Assembly (NCBI GenBank): GCA_951640165.1
Contig: OX621247.1
Location: 35,066,001 to 35,130,000 of the forward strand
Reading direction: 5' to 3'
DNA from: Pseudoips prasinana
Taxonomy: Eukaryota > Arthropoda > Insecta > Lepidoptera > Nolidae
DNA: 64,000 nt
The notes under the pieces are model-generated. The model made no database searches. It saw nothing but the letters and a program-made list of their open reading frames with translations, and was not told the origin of the DNA. The position numbers and the translations under genes were made by a program. The first letter of the stretch is position 1, and the number at the start of each line of letters is the position of its first letter. Of this stretch, positions 30,031 through 40,570 are shown one piece after another.

Positions 30031-30251
30031 ATACAGATAGCAGTAAGTTGACTAAAAGCAAATGCGGCTCGATTACAGACGATACGCAGATGCTTGCTAT
30101 AATTTAATTTTGGGTCAAAGGTCGCACATAAATATTTGCATTTCTCCTTCCAGGGGATAGGTTTGCCAAACATTTGACCAAATATGGTCCAGTTTGATTG
30201 ATGGGGGAGCTTGAGATTCCCCACTTCCCAAGCATAAACGGAAGCAAACAT
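30012..30251 (-). pseudogene. LINE reverse transcriptase thumb fragment
   Basis: A minus-strand open frame with IPWKEKCKYLCATFDPKLNY SKHL. This is the block after the RT catalytic domain in jockey-like LINEs (normally KYLGVTLD...). It is an isolated fragment abutting a SINE head. Confidence 0.6.
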
Positions 30252-30627
30252 TATTTTTTTCCAATTAACGCGTAGATTTATAACGGGAAAAAACCTACAC
30301 GATCTATCTTAGAAATACCAATTAAGTGCGCATTAATCCGAGACACCCTCTATAATTGATCTGTTCAATTATGTTATAAACGTAATAGCCAGCGAAGCCT
30401 GAAAGCTACCGCTACTAGAGCAAAAAGATGTCTAAGAGATTAATCGATCTCTATATTAACTTTATTGGAACACTAACACCGTATTAAGTTTTTCTTCGCT
30501 TGAGGCTTCGGTTTTGTGGATAGATTAGAGATAAGTTACACTTGTGGGTGTTACAGCTCAATGAGATAAGCATGATCATATAATAATATTATTCAGACAT
30601 TATTCACACACGGTCATCTGATCCCAC

Positions 30628-30868
30628 GACGGTCACCGTAGCCTAGTTTGTAGTACTCCTGCCTACGAAGCTGGTGGTCCTGGGTTCGAATCCCGGTAAG
30701 TGCAAATATTTGTGTGATGAGCACGAATATTTGTTTCTGAGTCATGGATGTTTTCTGTGTATATAAGTATTTATCTATCTATATAAGTATGTACATCGTC
30801 GCCTGGTACCCATAGTACAAGCTTTGCTTAGTTTGGGGCTAGGATGATCTGTGTGACATTGTCCCGAG
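30628..30868 (+). mobile_element. SINE family B, near full length
   Basis: TCACCGTAGCCTAGTTTGTA, GGGTTCGAATCCCGG, to GACATTGTCCC; it then joins directly to an inverted family A copy. Confidence 0.8.
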
Positions 30869-31087
30869 ATCCCAAACTAAGCAGAGCTTCTACTATGGAA
30901 ACCAGATAACTGATATACTACATATACTATTTTTCTTTTGTAAATACATACTTATATAGATAATTTACACCCAGGCTCAGGACAAACAGACATGTTAATG
31001 AATACAAATATTATGTCGCGGGTGGAAATCGAACCCACGCCCCAGGCGTGAAAGGCAGTGTTTCTACCAAGCACGCCAACAGGCATG
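30869..31087 (-). mobile_element. SINE family A, inverted
   Basis: GATCCCAAACTAAGCAGAGC through GGAAATCGAACCCACG to CAAGCACGCCAACAGG. Confidence 0.75.
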
Positions 31088-31137
31088 CTCTTTATGATAA
31101 GAAGAGGAAATTATTACATGCCTTACACAGTATCGTA

Positions 31138-31272
31138 CAGACGCCAGCACATCCAGCTACCCCAATCTGTCAAATTTCACCAATTGAAAGTGAACATTAT
31201 GCTTTTGTGATAAAGTTGAAAATCTATAAAAGAAATATGACAGTTTGGGGTAGCTGGATGTGCTGGCGTCTG
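31138..31272. mobile_element. TA-flanked MITE, 135 bp
   Basis: Inverted ends of about 40 bp, CAGACGCCAGCACATCCAGC inward, between TA dinucleotides (31136-31137, 31273-31274). Same length and sequence as 31969-32103. TA duplication suggests Tc1/mariner-superfamily mobilisation. Confidence 0.9.
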
Positions 31273-31307
31273 TACATTAGTATATTGTTGTTAACGAAAT
31301 TATGACT

Positions 31308-31520
31308 ATCCTGTTGATCTAGTGGTTAGTGACCCTGACTGCTAGCTAGAGGTGCGGGTTCGATCCGCACAAAGGACAAAACGATTTGTCCTAATCAGGA
31401 CAAATCGTTTTGTGATGGCTACGATTATTTGTTTTGTGATTGTGTCAGTTGTCTGGTTGCCATTATACAGGCCTTGCCTAGTTTGGGGTCAGATGACCGA
31501 GACTAAATTTTCCCAAGATT
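31308..31520 (+). mobile_element. tRNA-derived SINE, family E
   Basis: TGATCTAGTGGTTAGTGACC (A box), GCGGGTTCGATCCGC (B box), then a 17-bp-arm hairpin (31376-31413, ACAAAACGATTTGTCCT) and TTGCCTAGTTTGGGGTCAGA. Confidence 0.7.
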
Positions 31521-31734
31521 TTAAATATAACTTGTGTTTTAAAAATCATGCAAACTTCTTTCTTTCTAAAAACCAATTCTTACAAAGTTTTTATTACAAT
31601 CGTTCCACAGACGACGGAAAAATGGCGTAACATACATCCTAAAAAAAACATACAATTATTTTATTACGTCCTAACACGTGACAAGTAGCTATTAGTTTGT
31701 GTATGTATTTCAGTATTTTTTTAAGAGTTAACTA

Positions 31735-32175
31735 CCAACATAATCCTGCCTGTTGGCGTGGTTGGCAAATGCTTGCTTTTCATGCCGGAGTTCGTGGGTT
31801 CGATTCCCACCCAGGACGGATATTTGTATGCATAAACATGTCCGTTTATCCTGAGTCTGGGTGTAACTATAATAACTAACTAAAATATAGGTACTATTTA
31901 AGTATTTACATTTATTTACAAAAGAAAAGTAGTATATGTAGTATATCAAATATTTGGTTTCCATAGTACAGACGCCAGCACATCCAGCTACCCCAATCTG
32001 TCAAATTTCTTTTATAGATTTTCAACTTTATCACATAAGCATAAGGTTCACTTTCAATTGAGGAAATTTCACAGATTGGGGTAGCTTGATGTGCTGGCGT
32101 CTGTACAAGCTCTGCTTAGTTTGGGATCAGATGGCCGTGTGTAAATTATATCCAATGATTATTATTATTATATTT
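31735..32175 (+). mobile_element. SINE family A split by a MITE
   Basis: Head TGTTGGCGTGGTTGGCAAAT, B box GTGGGTTCGATTCCCAC; body interrupted at CCATAGTA; resumes CAAGCTCTGCTTAGTTTGGG after 32105. Confidence 0.85.
31969..32103. mobile_element. TA-flanked MITE, 135 bp, inside a SINE
   Basis: The empty site is known from other family A copies (CCATAGTACAAGCT), so TA at 31967-31968 and 32104-32105 is a true target duplication. Confidence 0.95.
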
Positions 32176-32909
32176 ATTTAGTTACCTCAGTATATCCAAC
32201 GTACACCGTTTAATCAACTACACACAGCAAAACCTAGTATCACCAAAACAGTTTTTGAAAATAGAACAAAATTGGCAGGAAACATTTTTCCCAAATTGTT
32301 AGACATTATAAACGTCAATATATGTTCACGTATGTCATTATGACGTTTAATATCGATAGGGTTATATAGCATAGTTACATAACCAATTCTCTTATTAAGG
32401 TAAGCTTTCGAATCTCTATTGGCTTAGAATTATGTGTGCATCTAAGCAAAAAGGGTCCAATCGTGAGATAGATAGATATTGAGTTAATACTAGACTCGTT
32501 AACTAGGATAGCCAATTGATACTAAGGATTGAAAAAATATTTAAAAAATGGCACATATTTATTTCAATCAGACATTTGAAGTTGAAATTATGAAAAAGCT
32601 GATTAGAGAAAAAGCAACTAGGAACAACTTCCGATTGTTTAAGCGTTTTGCCATACCTACTATGGGAATCAAGTATAACAGCTCACTTGATAGGGCCCTT
32701 AAACTGTTTTCTCGGTGCCTTTGCAGCTGGCTTCTCTTGTAGTAATTCCCTCGTTTTATGAGGCTCTAGTCTCGTTATATCATTCTGCCTCCCGCATTGC
32801 CCTGGAGGAAGTGGAACTACTTTTTACGAACTCAACCTTGTTTCTTTCTGATCAAAATTTGTTGTGGGATCCAAGACAGTCGAAGCAAGTCAACTCAGAC
32901 AATTCTTAC
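32176..32909. other. No gene recognised
   Basis: AT-rich. A short piece at 32860-32880 (GTTGTGGGATCCAAGACAGT) is shared with 29807-29830, so it is probably repeat-derived. Confidence 0.4.
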
Positions 32910-33160
32910 TACTTCATCATCATCATATCATCCGAAAGACCACAGCTGGACAAAGGCCTCTCCCAAGTATCTCCACAATGGCTGGTCTTGCGCTGCCCGC
33001 ATCCAGTGGCTTCCGACGACCCTTGCAATATCGTCAGTCCACCTTGTAGGGGGCCTGCCCACACTGCGTCTTCCGGTTTGTAGACCTTTCTGCCCCAGCG
33101 GCCATCGGTTCTACGACCTATGTGCCCTGCCTACTGCCACCTCGGTTTGGCAATCATAGA
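32910..33160 (-). mobile_element. RTE-like LINE C-terminal fragment
   Basis: Antisense copy starting CATCATCATCATATCATCC. It extends further 5' in the ORF than the 17716 copy (TTGTAGGGGGCCTGCCCACA, CGGCCATCGGTTCTACG). Confidence 0.65.
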
Positions 33161-33525
33161 TAAACTTCTTACTTAAATAACCATTACTGACTTAAATAAA
33201 TTTATATATAATGCCAACTCTAATCTAAAATATATAAATAACCCCAAAGTTTATTTTAATGAAACAATGTTATCACTTAGGTTGTTGGAGTTGCTGATCA
33301 TCAAAATGATAAGGTACAATTTGTTATTTAGCCGCATTAGTCGAGGTTCTCAGCTAATAATGTAATCACAGGCCGAAGCCATTCATTACACGTTAGATTT
33401 ATAAGGTACACAATTTTCTACACAACTTTGTAGACCACTTTTTGTAAGTAGAAGCTACAAATTATATGTAAGCACATGTTAGAAGTTGCCATTAGTTTGT
33501 ATATTATATGTATGTATTTTAGTAT

Positions 33526-33775
33526 TACACTAGCTGTGCCCCGCGGTTTTACCCGCGTTAAATTTTATAAATTATCACAGCTTCTCCCCCGTAGGTGATA
33601 GCGTGATAATATGTAGCCTATATGTTGACCCGACCTCTTAGTAATATTCATGCAAAATTTGAAGTAAATCCATGCTGAACTTTTTGAGTCTAGCCCGGAC
33701 ATACATACAGACACACCGACAAAAATTCTAATAACTATATTTTTGGCTTCGCTATCAATTGTAGATCACGACCCA
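33526..33775 (+). repeat. Dispersed GTGCCCCGCGG repeat
   Basis: CTAGCTGTGCCCCGCGG, GTAGCCTATATGTTGACCC, CAGACACACCGACAAAAATT. A variant of the 6750 family. Confidence 0.6.
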
Positions 33776-34157
33776 AGTATCCTTTTAAAAATATATTCAA
33801 TGTACAGTTTTGTCATTCCTACGATTTTATTATATGTATAGATTATTCAGTGGGTTATCTACAACATATGTGAACACTGCATATTTATTTAGCTATCTCA
33901 GTAGGTATACAACGGTATAAGACGTAAAATATTTTGGCATAAACATTCCCGCCAATAATGTTCTATTTTTTTTAATTGTTCTTGTAATATTAGTTCTCGT
34001 TTTGTGTAATTAAGTGATTAAATGTTACACTTTTGATAAAACGTGATGATATTTGATAAAAACAGTTTTTAAAAATAGAACATAATTGGCGGGAATGTTT
34101 TTTCCAAAGTAAATACAGTTCATCTGTAGGGAAAAAATAGGCTTGTAAGCCATCCTT

Positions 34158-34894
34158 TACGGGGCGCCCGTCTGGTCTGAACGCCTAACGGGTGCCTCCC
34201 GCTGCAGAGCAATTCTGAATAGCCTGCAGCGTGTGGTGGCCATACGGATCGCACGAGGATACCGTACGGTATCCTTTGAGGCGGCGACACTCTTGGCGCG
34301 CCTCCCGCCTTTCGATCTCCTGGCGGCTGTCGACGCGGCGGTTTTTACCGAAATACGCGTCCGCCAGGGGAGTATGGGGGCGCCGGACCGGACGCTCATT
34401 GAGTATAGACGGGATGTACACCGGCGCGTACTAATACAGTGGCGCGCACGACTTGAGTTGCGCCTGAACGCGCGCCAACGTGCCGTCGGTGCTATCCTGC
34501 CTCACCTCGAGGCCTGGGTGGGAAGGGAGGGTGGTTACGTCACCTACAGACTGACTCAGATACTCACCGGACACGGGTGTTTCGGTGAGTATCTGAGCCG
34601 GATCGGCCGAGAAGTTTTTTGGGACGACACATTGTCACCACTGCGGAAGCGACCTGTACTCGGCTCAGCATACGCTGGAAGAGTGCCCGGCTTGGGAAGC
34701 CGAGAGGCGAGTCCTGGTCGCAGCGATCGGACGGGATCTATCCCCACCAGCTATCGTAGGCGTGATGCTGGCGGGTGACAAATGGGACGCCGTGGTCTTC
34801 TTCTGTGAGACAGTCATGCTCCAGAAGGAGGCCGCCGAGCGGGTTCGGGAACGAGCCGATCCCACTCGTAGACGGAGGAGGCGTCGGGGCGGCG
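34158..34894 (+). pseudogene. R1-clade LINE ORF2, C-terminal region
   Basis: The frame from 34158 reads YGAPVWSERLTGASRC, then RVVAIRIARGYRTVSFEAA, EYRRDVHRR, ILPHLEAWVGREGG and YRLTQILTGHGCFGEYL. A frameshift near 34620 leads to C..C...HTLEECPAW, the CCHC zinc knuckle at the end of R1-type ORF2, then GVMLAGDKWDAVVFFCE and an Arg-rich end. This is the post-RT region of R1/TRAS/Waldo-like LINEs. RT and endonuclease are absent (5' truncation). The end of the ORF is interrupted by the Transib insertion at CGGCG. Confidence 0.85.
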
Positions 34895-37740
34895 CACAGT
34901 GGTTCGTGTAGAACAAGCTAGCTGGACAATATTATTTGTTTCGATTTTTATTTATAAATGAGGTTATTAAGCAAAGATATAAGGGTCATAATACTATTTG
35001 AGGTCCATTGGTCGTTTGAGCAGGTATAGTGAAATAAAAACACAATATTTTTTTAAACTATTTTATAAATAAATTTAACTATAAATGTAACTATAAAATC
35101 TAATATCAGATACATAAAATACCTACTTAAAAACTAAATCGATCACTCATCATCACTATCATCAGATGAATCATCCATTGAATAGTCATGATCATGAGTG
35201 GCAGAACTATGAAAACTAGAAACTATATTAACATTTTGTTCCTTAAAGCTAGGTTGAACTAATAAATCTAGGACTTCGATAGGGAATGAACCTATTTTCT
35301 TCCGGGGAATTTCTCTTAAACCATTTATTACAGGGTCAGATGTTATCAATAACATATTAAGTAAATCTCTATTCGTAGCTATTCGCGATCGTTTTCGTGT
35401 GTTGTGTTCACGAAATCTTCTGCAGTCCTTATTCCGAGCTTCCTGTGCTTCCTCGGAAAGCTGGCCTATAGGCAGAAGTGACGATTTAATTACCTCGCCA
35501 CTGTGCAGAAGTATTTTGTGAACAGTCGCGGGCATATAATACCATGGATAGAGATTTACGTAAAGTTGTCTGGTTTCTTGAGCTAAGGTTACAAATTTTT
35601 CAATATTTATGTCATATCCTGATGATAAAGTACGAAGTAGTATGCTAAATTTTTGTATAAGTGAAACATCTAACCCTGTAATATCGGCACTTGCCTCGGG
35701 ATTTTCAAAAAATCTTCGCGCGGTATTTCCGTCATTAGTGTTACCGAACCCTGGTTTTGGTTTGTCTACAATCAAGCCCATCTCGCTTTTAAAACGCTTT
35801 TTAATGTCATCTGAACGTTGCTTCACACTAGCTTTGTCTTCGGCTGATCTAAGTTGCCATTTTTTTACATTAAGTCGATAGCTAATGTGAAGCAAGCATT
35901 CAAAGCACCTAATCCAAGCGTGCAACGTAGACAAACCAAAACCAAGATTATCTTTATTCGCCGTAAACTCTTTTGACAAATCATTCATCATTGATGGAGT
36001 TGCCCCACAAATAAAACATTTCTGTGAAGAAGAAGTTTCGGTCAAAGTATTGCAAACCTTCCCGTCAATCATTGTCAAAAGCATAACATGTGTGACAGAT
36101 ACTTCGGTCTCCATCACCTTGCAAGTTGTCGGCAATAAAGCATTTATCTCTTCTAAAACCTTATTGGTTTCGGTTATCGTTAAATCTTTGGTTTCCTTAG
36201 AAAAGATAAATTTTATTGGGCGACAATGCATTATAGAAGAGGGCCGAGGATTCTGCCACACAATATTACCTTTTTCGTCTCCCAATTGAAGGGGAACGAA
36301 TGAAAATACAAACAAAAACTCATCACTGTTATCACAGTTGGTGAATTTTTGTTTGTACAAACTGTGACCGGAACTTCCGTCACAACCCCACTTACTGGTT
36401 AATGTGAATGATGTGCAAGGTAACAGACTACTGACAACTTCTTGTTGCGCTGAAACTAAACGTTCCGCAGTTTTATCAAGAACTGCCTGAACTTTGATTT
36501 CAGCACGCGTTTCGTTAACAGTAATCTGTTCATCTGGAGGATAGCAAGCTACTTTTGCCCTTCTAACACTGTATAATGACGGAAATACCTTATGTCCGGC
36601 TTTGATGCTCCACTTCCGAGTCTGCTTATAGCTATGGCTACTTGATTTACTATCAACTTAGTATGCTAAAGCTTCCTCGCTTGTCAGACACCTGGAGGCA
36701 CTTGTTGCACTCTCTTTATGGGCTATTGAAGGGTCACCAGTTACATCTTTAATTTGACGTGCTACACTTCTCTGACCCGACAAACGCGCTGACACCTCAG
36801 CAGCGTATATTAATTCACTAGCACTCCTGGACTGTAAGAGGTCATCTATGCGTCGTCTTTTCGTTTTGAGACTAGAATCATCAAACTCTTTAGAGGGTCT
36901 TCCAGGTCCCGGTTCAGTAGATGTACTTGGCATACATAAATAAACGGACACAGCGAAAGATATGTCAACTCCCTTCAGCCACGTTGAATTCTTCTCTAGG
37001 AACCGCTCTCGGTTTCTTGCACAGCTGCTCCACTTTTCAGCCAATTTTGAAGAATATTTTGAGATGATGACCTTGACGTCTCTCAGGGACTGCTCCGTAA
37101 CACCATCAAAGTCATGTCTCAAAGATATAAACCGAAAGAGCTCCACGTTTCGCGTTTCCTTCGGGTGTTTTAGCCATTCTTCAAAAAAGTCCATTTTTGA
37201 GACGGTGAAAACTGTTTAAAGAAAAAAAAAGAAAAAAATTAGTTGTGCAAATAATTCGCAATATTTTTTTCTACTAATTACTACTAGATACTTGTGAGAA
37301 TCATATAAAATAGATTTTACAGAGTGGACATGAGTGGACATGTAATATTTTGACTATTGAATTCAAAAATATGGGTGAAAAAGTCAACTTTTATCGAAAC
37401 ATTTAATTTAATAAAATTAAATAATGAAGATCCTGTGATAAAAATTAACTAAAACAAAACTACTTACCCTTATGTACACAATCCATCACAAAAACACTAT
37501 CACAAATTTCTTTTAGTGACTTAAAATAATGTTAACAATATGGTGTAAAAATGCAAATGAATGCACTTTGAATTATCAACACTTTATATACTTACCTTAA
37601 TGACGGGCCTAATGAGGGTAATTACGAAAATTAATAGATGTATTCCTTAATGTATAGGGCTAATGAGTTCATCTTAATAATTAACTATTAGGAATTGAAG
37701 AGTTGTTTTTGTCCAGCTAGTTTGTTCTACGCCGCCGCCG
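34895..37740 (-). mobile_element. Transib DNA transposon inside an R1 LINE
   Basis: The left end begins CACAGTGGTTCGTGTAG at 34895, matching the CACWGTG terminus of Transib (and the RSS heptamer), directly after CGGCG (34890-34894), the known CGNCG-type target. The subterminal 21 bp GTAGAACAAGCTAGCTGGAC A (34908-34928) recur inverted with one mismatch at 37710-37730. The outermost right 13 bp, including CACTGTG, are replaced by GCCGCCGCCG. CGGCG follows at 37741. It encodes a RAG1-like transposase on the minus strand. Confidence 0.85.
35143..37194 (-). pseudogene. Transib transposase, RAG1-core-like, one stop codon
   Basis: A 683-codon frame from ATG at 37194 to the stop at 35143, broken only by an in-frame TAA at 36658-36660 (codon 179). 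Residues 95-120 are Pro/Arg-rich (GRPSKEF, KTKRRR). RAG1-core features: D272 in WGCDGSSGHS, D377 in MIDGKVCN, glutamates 581-585 in SEEAQEARNKD, a C-x2-C (C393/C396, CFIC) and an H-x4-H (H559/H564, VHKILLH), the same spacing as the RAG1 zinc site. The acidic tail ends DDSSDDSDDE. A pyrimidine tract and CAG just 5' of the ATG (near 37213-37235) look like a splice acceptor, with GTAAGT-type donors near 37465 and 37590 on the minus strand. The transposase cuts and joins Transib ends; RAG1 descends from this family. Confidence 0.85.
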
Positions 37741-38131
37741 CGGCGGCGGCAGCTGGTAGCCCAACTCCCCTCGGAGCTGCGGTGGCAGTATGAGAAGTGT
37801 CCTCTACTGCGGCCACTTACAAGCAGCTCCGGGAAGACAGCGATCTGTTTGTGGCACAGTCGCTGTGCCAGACTGGCAGGAGTCGGCAATAGGGGAGGGC
37901 AATCCCAAGCCCTCCCAAGGTACGTGTCCCGACCATCTGGGGCATGGCGCAAAAGAGGGGCACCGGAGCAGCATACCCGCGTTCCCGGGGCTCCTCCCAT
38001 CAGGCGTCAAGAGAAGTCCACGGCAGGTAGGTTTAGTCGGTGCGAGTCCGACATACCCACCCGCAGACACTTTTTGCGGGTGGCATGCGTAGGCATTCCC
38101 CCTGCCTAATCAAAAAAAAAAAAAACAAAGT
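37741..38131 (+). mobile_element. R1 LINE 3' UTR and poly-A tail
   Basis: Contains GGTTTAGTCGGTGCGAGTCC GACATACCCACCCGCAG and GGCATTCCCCCTGCCTAA before poly-A, a conserved 3' end of lepidopteran R1-type LINEs as I recall it. It rejoins the left half across the Transib insertion. Confidence 0.75.
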
Positions 38132-38265
38132 CTTGTAAGCCATGACCTTGAACACGGCTCTCTGCGCTCTCTCAAGGCGAAGAAGGAGGCATTTTCCAGC
38201 ACCTCCCTAGCCCGATAAAAGTATGTTAAAATGGAGTGAGCAAAAGCAAGATATATCTAATTATA
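38132..38265 (-). pseudogene. LINE reverse transcriptase fragment
   Basis: The minus strand encodes LENASFFALRERAQRAVFKV, the post-RT region of a jockey-like LINE. It was the target into which the R1 LINE inserted. Confidence 0.5.
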
Positions 38266-39182
38266 ATATTATAGCAGTCGACGTCATGGTAAAACAAAAA
38301 TAAATAAAGCCTAAAACTACAAAGCTCAGTTTCAACCCAACAAATTTAAAATCGCAACATTTTTTCTCTTTTATTTCTTATCAGTCCTAACAATGGTTTC
38401 TAAATAGAGGCCTACTACTCATGTTACAACGACAACACGGACTAATGCCATATTGTGCGACTAATATCTGCGGAATATCAGTGTTGTGGCTAATCCTCGC
38501 TGCCGTTGTGTGCACATAAAGGCAACGTAGCGTTTACACTTTTATACAACGTACCAAGTTAAAAGAGGTTGCGGTTTGATTTTCATTGTGTAATTGGGAG
38601 CGTTTAAGAGCCATTATGTCTTATTTACGTAGTTAATTATATTATTTACGCCAAGAATACTTTATAAGTGACGTCAATAATACTAAATAATTATTCACTT
38701 CTATAAGTATAAAGTAAAAACATAGTATAATACCTACTATTGTGATACATAATTTTGACAAATGGGTGCAAATTCTTATTCTAACTTCATAAATTTCGCA
38801 AAAATATTACATTTGTGTGGAATTGTTAATATTTTTACCATATTGTGTGATATTATGACTTTCTACAAAAATCTGGAAGGCATAAAAATACTAAGAAGAC
38901 AGAACAAGACTAAGTTACCACATCTCATCTCGTGGGAACCATAGAAATATGATGGCTTTCGGCTTATATGATGACGTATTTATATATAAATTTTTATTTA
39001 AAATTTGTCTTTATTTCCCAATTCTATGAACAAATACAGGATTTGATATCTCAGTAGTAAATAAATTAACAAAACATATTTTTTTAAAATAACGTTTACG
39101 TTTTGCTTGCTTCACAAAACAATAGATGCAAGCAGGAGCTCAAGCTATTTATCCGTCAAAACTAAGTAATAAGTATATAATA
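38266..39182. other. No gene; possible LINE 3' fragment
   Basis: AT-rich. About 38790-38860 (AAAATATTACATTTGTGTGG AATTG) matches the 3' end of the minus-strand LINE at 51680. Confidence 0.4.
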
Positions 39183-39344
39183 ATATGAACATTGTTAACA
39201 GGTATTAACGCGACTAACCTTACCTATTATTATTTTTCCGACATTTCGTCCCATCCCGTGACCACGATCAATGCAACTTGGTCGAAACGTCGAGAAAATA
39301 ATAATAATGTTAGTCGCGTTAATACCTATTAACAATGTTCATAT
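39183..39344. mobile_element. Foldback MITE with 36-bp arms
   Basis: Arms ATATGAACATTGTTAACAGG... (39183-39218) and complement (39309-39344), one mismatch. The centre holds CATTTCGTCCCATCCCGTGA CC and GGTCGAAACGTCGAG. Confidence 0.8.
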
Positions 39345-40044
39345 ATAATTAAGATACGCGAAAGTTTAAAAGTGTATAAGTAATAAGTAACCTGAGCTAG
39401 ATGGCATCGGCTTTGGCAAATATACACAACGTCTGAATACCTGATTGTGTAATACCCACTTCGCTTGTAACTTGTGCCACGTAACGACGCGGATAATGTT
39501 AGAGTTGTCTCGAATCCCGAAGTCAATTCCCGGCATATTGTCCCACAGAAAGAGCCAAATCCCAGGAGACCTTCTAAATGATGACAGACCATTTTATTTG
39601 AAAATACATTTTACCGATCCGTATTACGGTTTATGACGGACTTAAGTATAAGGATTGATTTAATATAAATTAAATGAGAGAGATATGTCAGCCGATATTT
39701 ATTTAGAAATAAAAAAATGAGTAACATGATAACCCACACACTTATCGTTAATAGATTCACTACCGAAGAGCGTTATTTGATTATTGATTTACGTCATTCA
39801 GTTATAATGAAAATTGTGTGTATATAAATGTATATATGTAATTTTTTGTTCAATTTTCCCCGTGTGCTTTGTAGACTAACTGTTCTTCCGACTTCAACCG
39901 CCCTGTATGTTCCAATTCAAAGTCACAAAAATATCTTAGAAAGGAAAGAAAGTATACGCGACTATAAAGCTACTTTACTAATCCAATTTTTTATTGACAA
40001 AATACTTTGGCAACTCTATTTGACTAACCACGACCTTGGTGTTT
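39345..40044. other. No gene recognised
   Basis: Unique-looking AT-rich sequence. Confidence 0.4.
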
Positions 40045-40235
40045 AACCTCGTCGATAGCTATCGGATAGGTTCACAGCCAGTTTAAGTTTTGAGCTACCC
40101 TCGGAGGGCATGATAAGCTGTTATTGTAGTCGTTAGACAACAGTCGATAATCCATGATGGTCGAATACTGGGCGGCTCGAACAATTCTGACTCTGGGGCA
40201 ACCTCTGCCCATACGAATACTTTACGTACGATTCA
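40045..40235 (+). mobile_element. 5S-derived SINE, tail part
   Basis: GGCATGATAAGCTGTTATTG, GTCGTTAGACAACAGTCG and TACTGGGCGGCTCGAACAAT match the family tail; the 5S-like head is lost. Confidence 0.65.
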
Positions 40236-40317
40236 TGGGGCCAACATGTTATGAACGAACCATAGTACTTAATATTCGCCAAAGTGATTTTAGTACTATA
40301 ATAAAAATAATAATAAT

Positions 40318-40570
40318 ATCCATTATTTACACATTATTTACACACGGCCATCTGATCCCAAACTAAGCAAAGCTAGTACTATGGAAATGAGATAACTGAT
40401 ATATTACATATACTACTTTTCTTTTGTAAATACATACTTATATAGATAATTACACCCAGATACAGGACAAACAGACATGTTCATGCACACAAATATTTGT
40501 CCTGGGTGGGAATCGAACCCACGACCTCCGGCGTGAAAAGCAAGCATTTGCCAACCACGCCAACAGTGAT
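40318..40570 (-). mobile_element. SINE family A, inverted, near full length
   Basis: CACACGGCCATCTGATCCCA to GGGAATCGAACCCACGACC and AACCACGCCAACAG. Confidence 0.8.

Larger units (their letters stand above)
34154..38131 (+). mobile_element. 5'-truncated R1-clade LINE, split by Transib
   Basis: ORF2 C-terminus and 3' UTR with a poly-A tail (about 38112-38125), flanked by the 12-bp duplication CTTGTAAGCCAT at 34142-34153 and 38132-38143. The left part (34154-34894) and right part (37741-38131) are one insertion separated by a 2.8-kb Transib element. The GC-rich coding sequence contrasts strongly with its surroundings. Confidence 0.9.

Noticed and set aside
34157..34421. Minus-strand open frames opposite the R1 ORF
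   Set aside because: Shadow frames of the GC-rich R1 coding strand, which has clear R1 motifs in plus orientation.
35041..35060. CACAATATTTT near the transposase 3' side as the Transib terminus
   Set aside because: It lacks the CACWGTG form; the true left end (CACAGTG after CGGCG at 34895) fits better and explains the R1 interruption.
37674..38109. Several overlapping frames of 86-108 codons in the GC-rich stretch
   Set aside because: This is R1 LINE 3' UTR; open frames on both strands reflect GC content.
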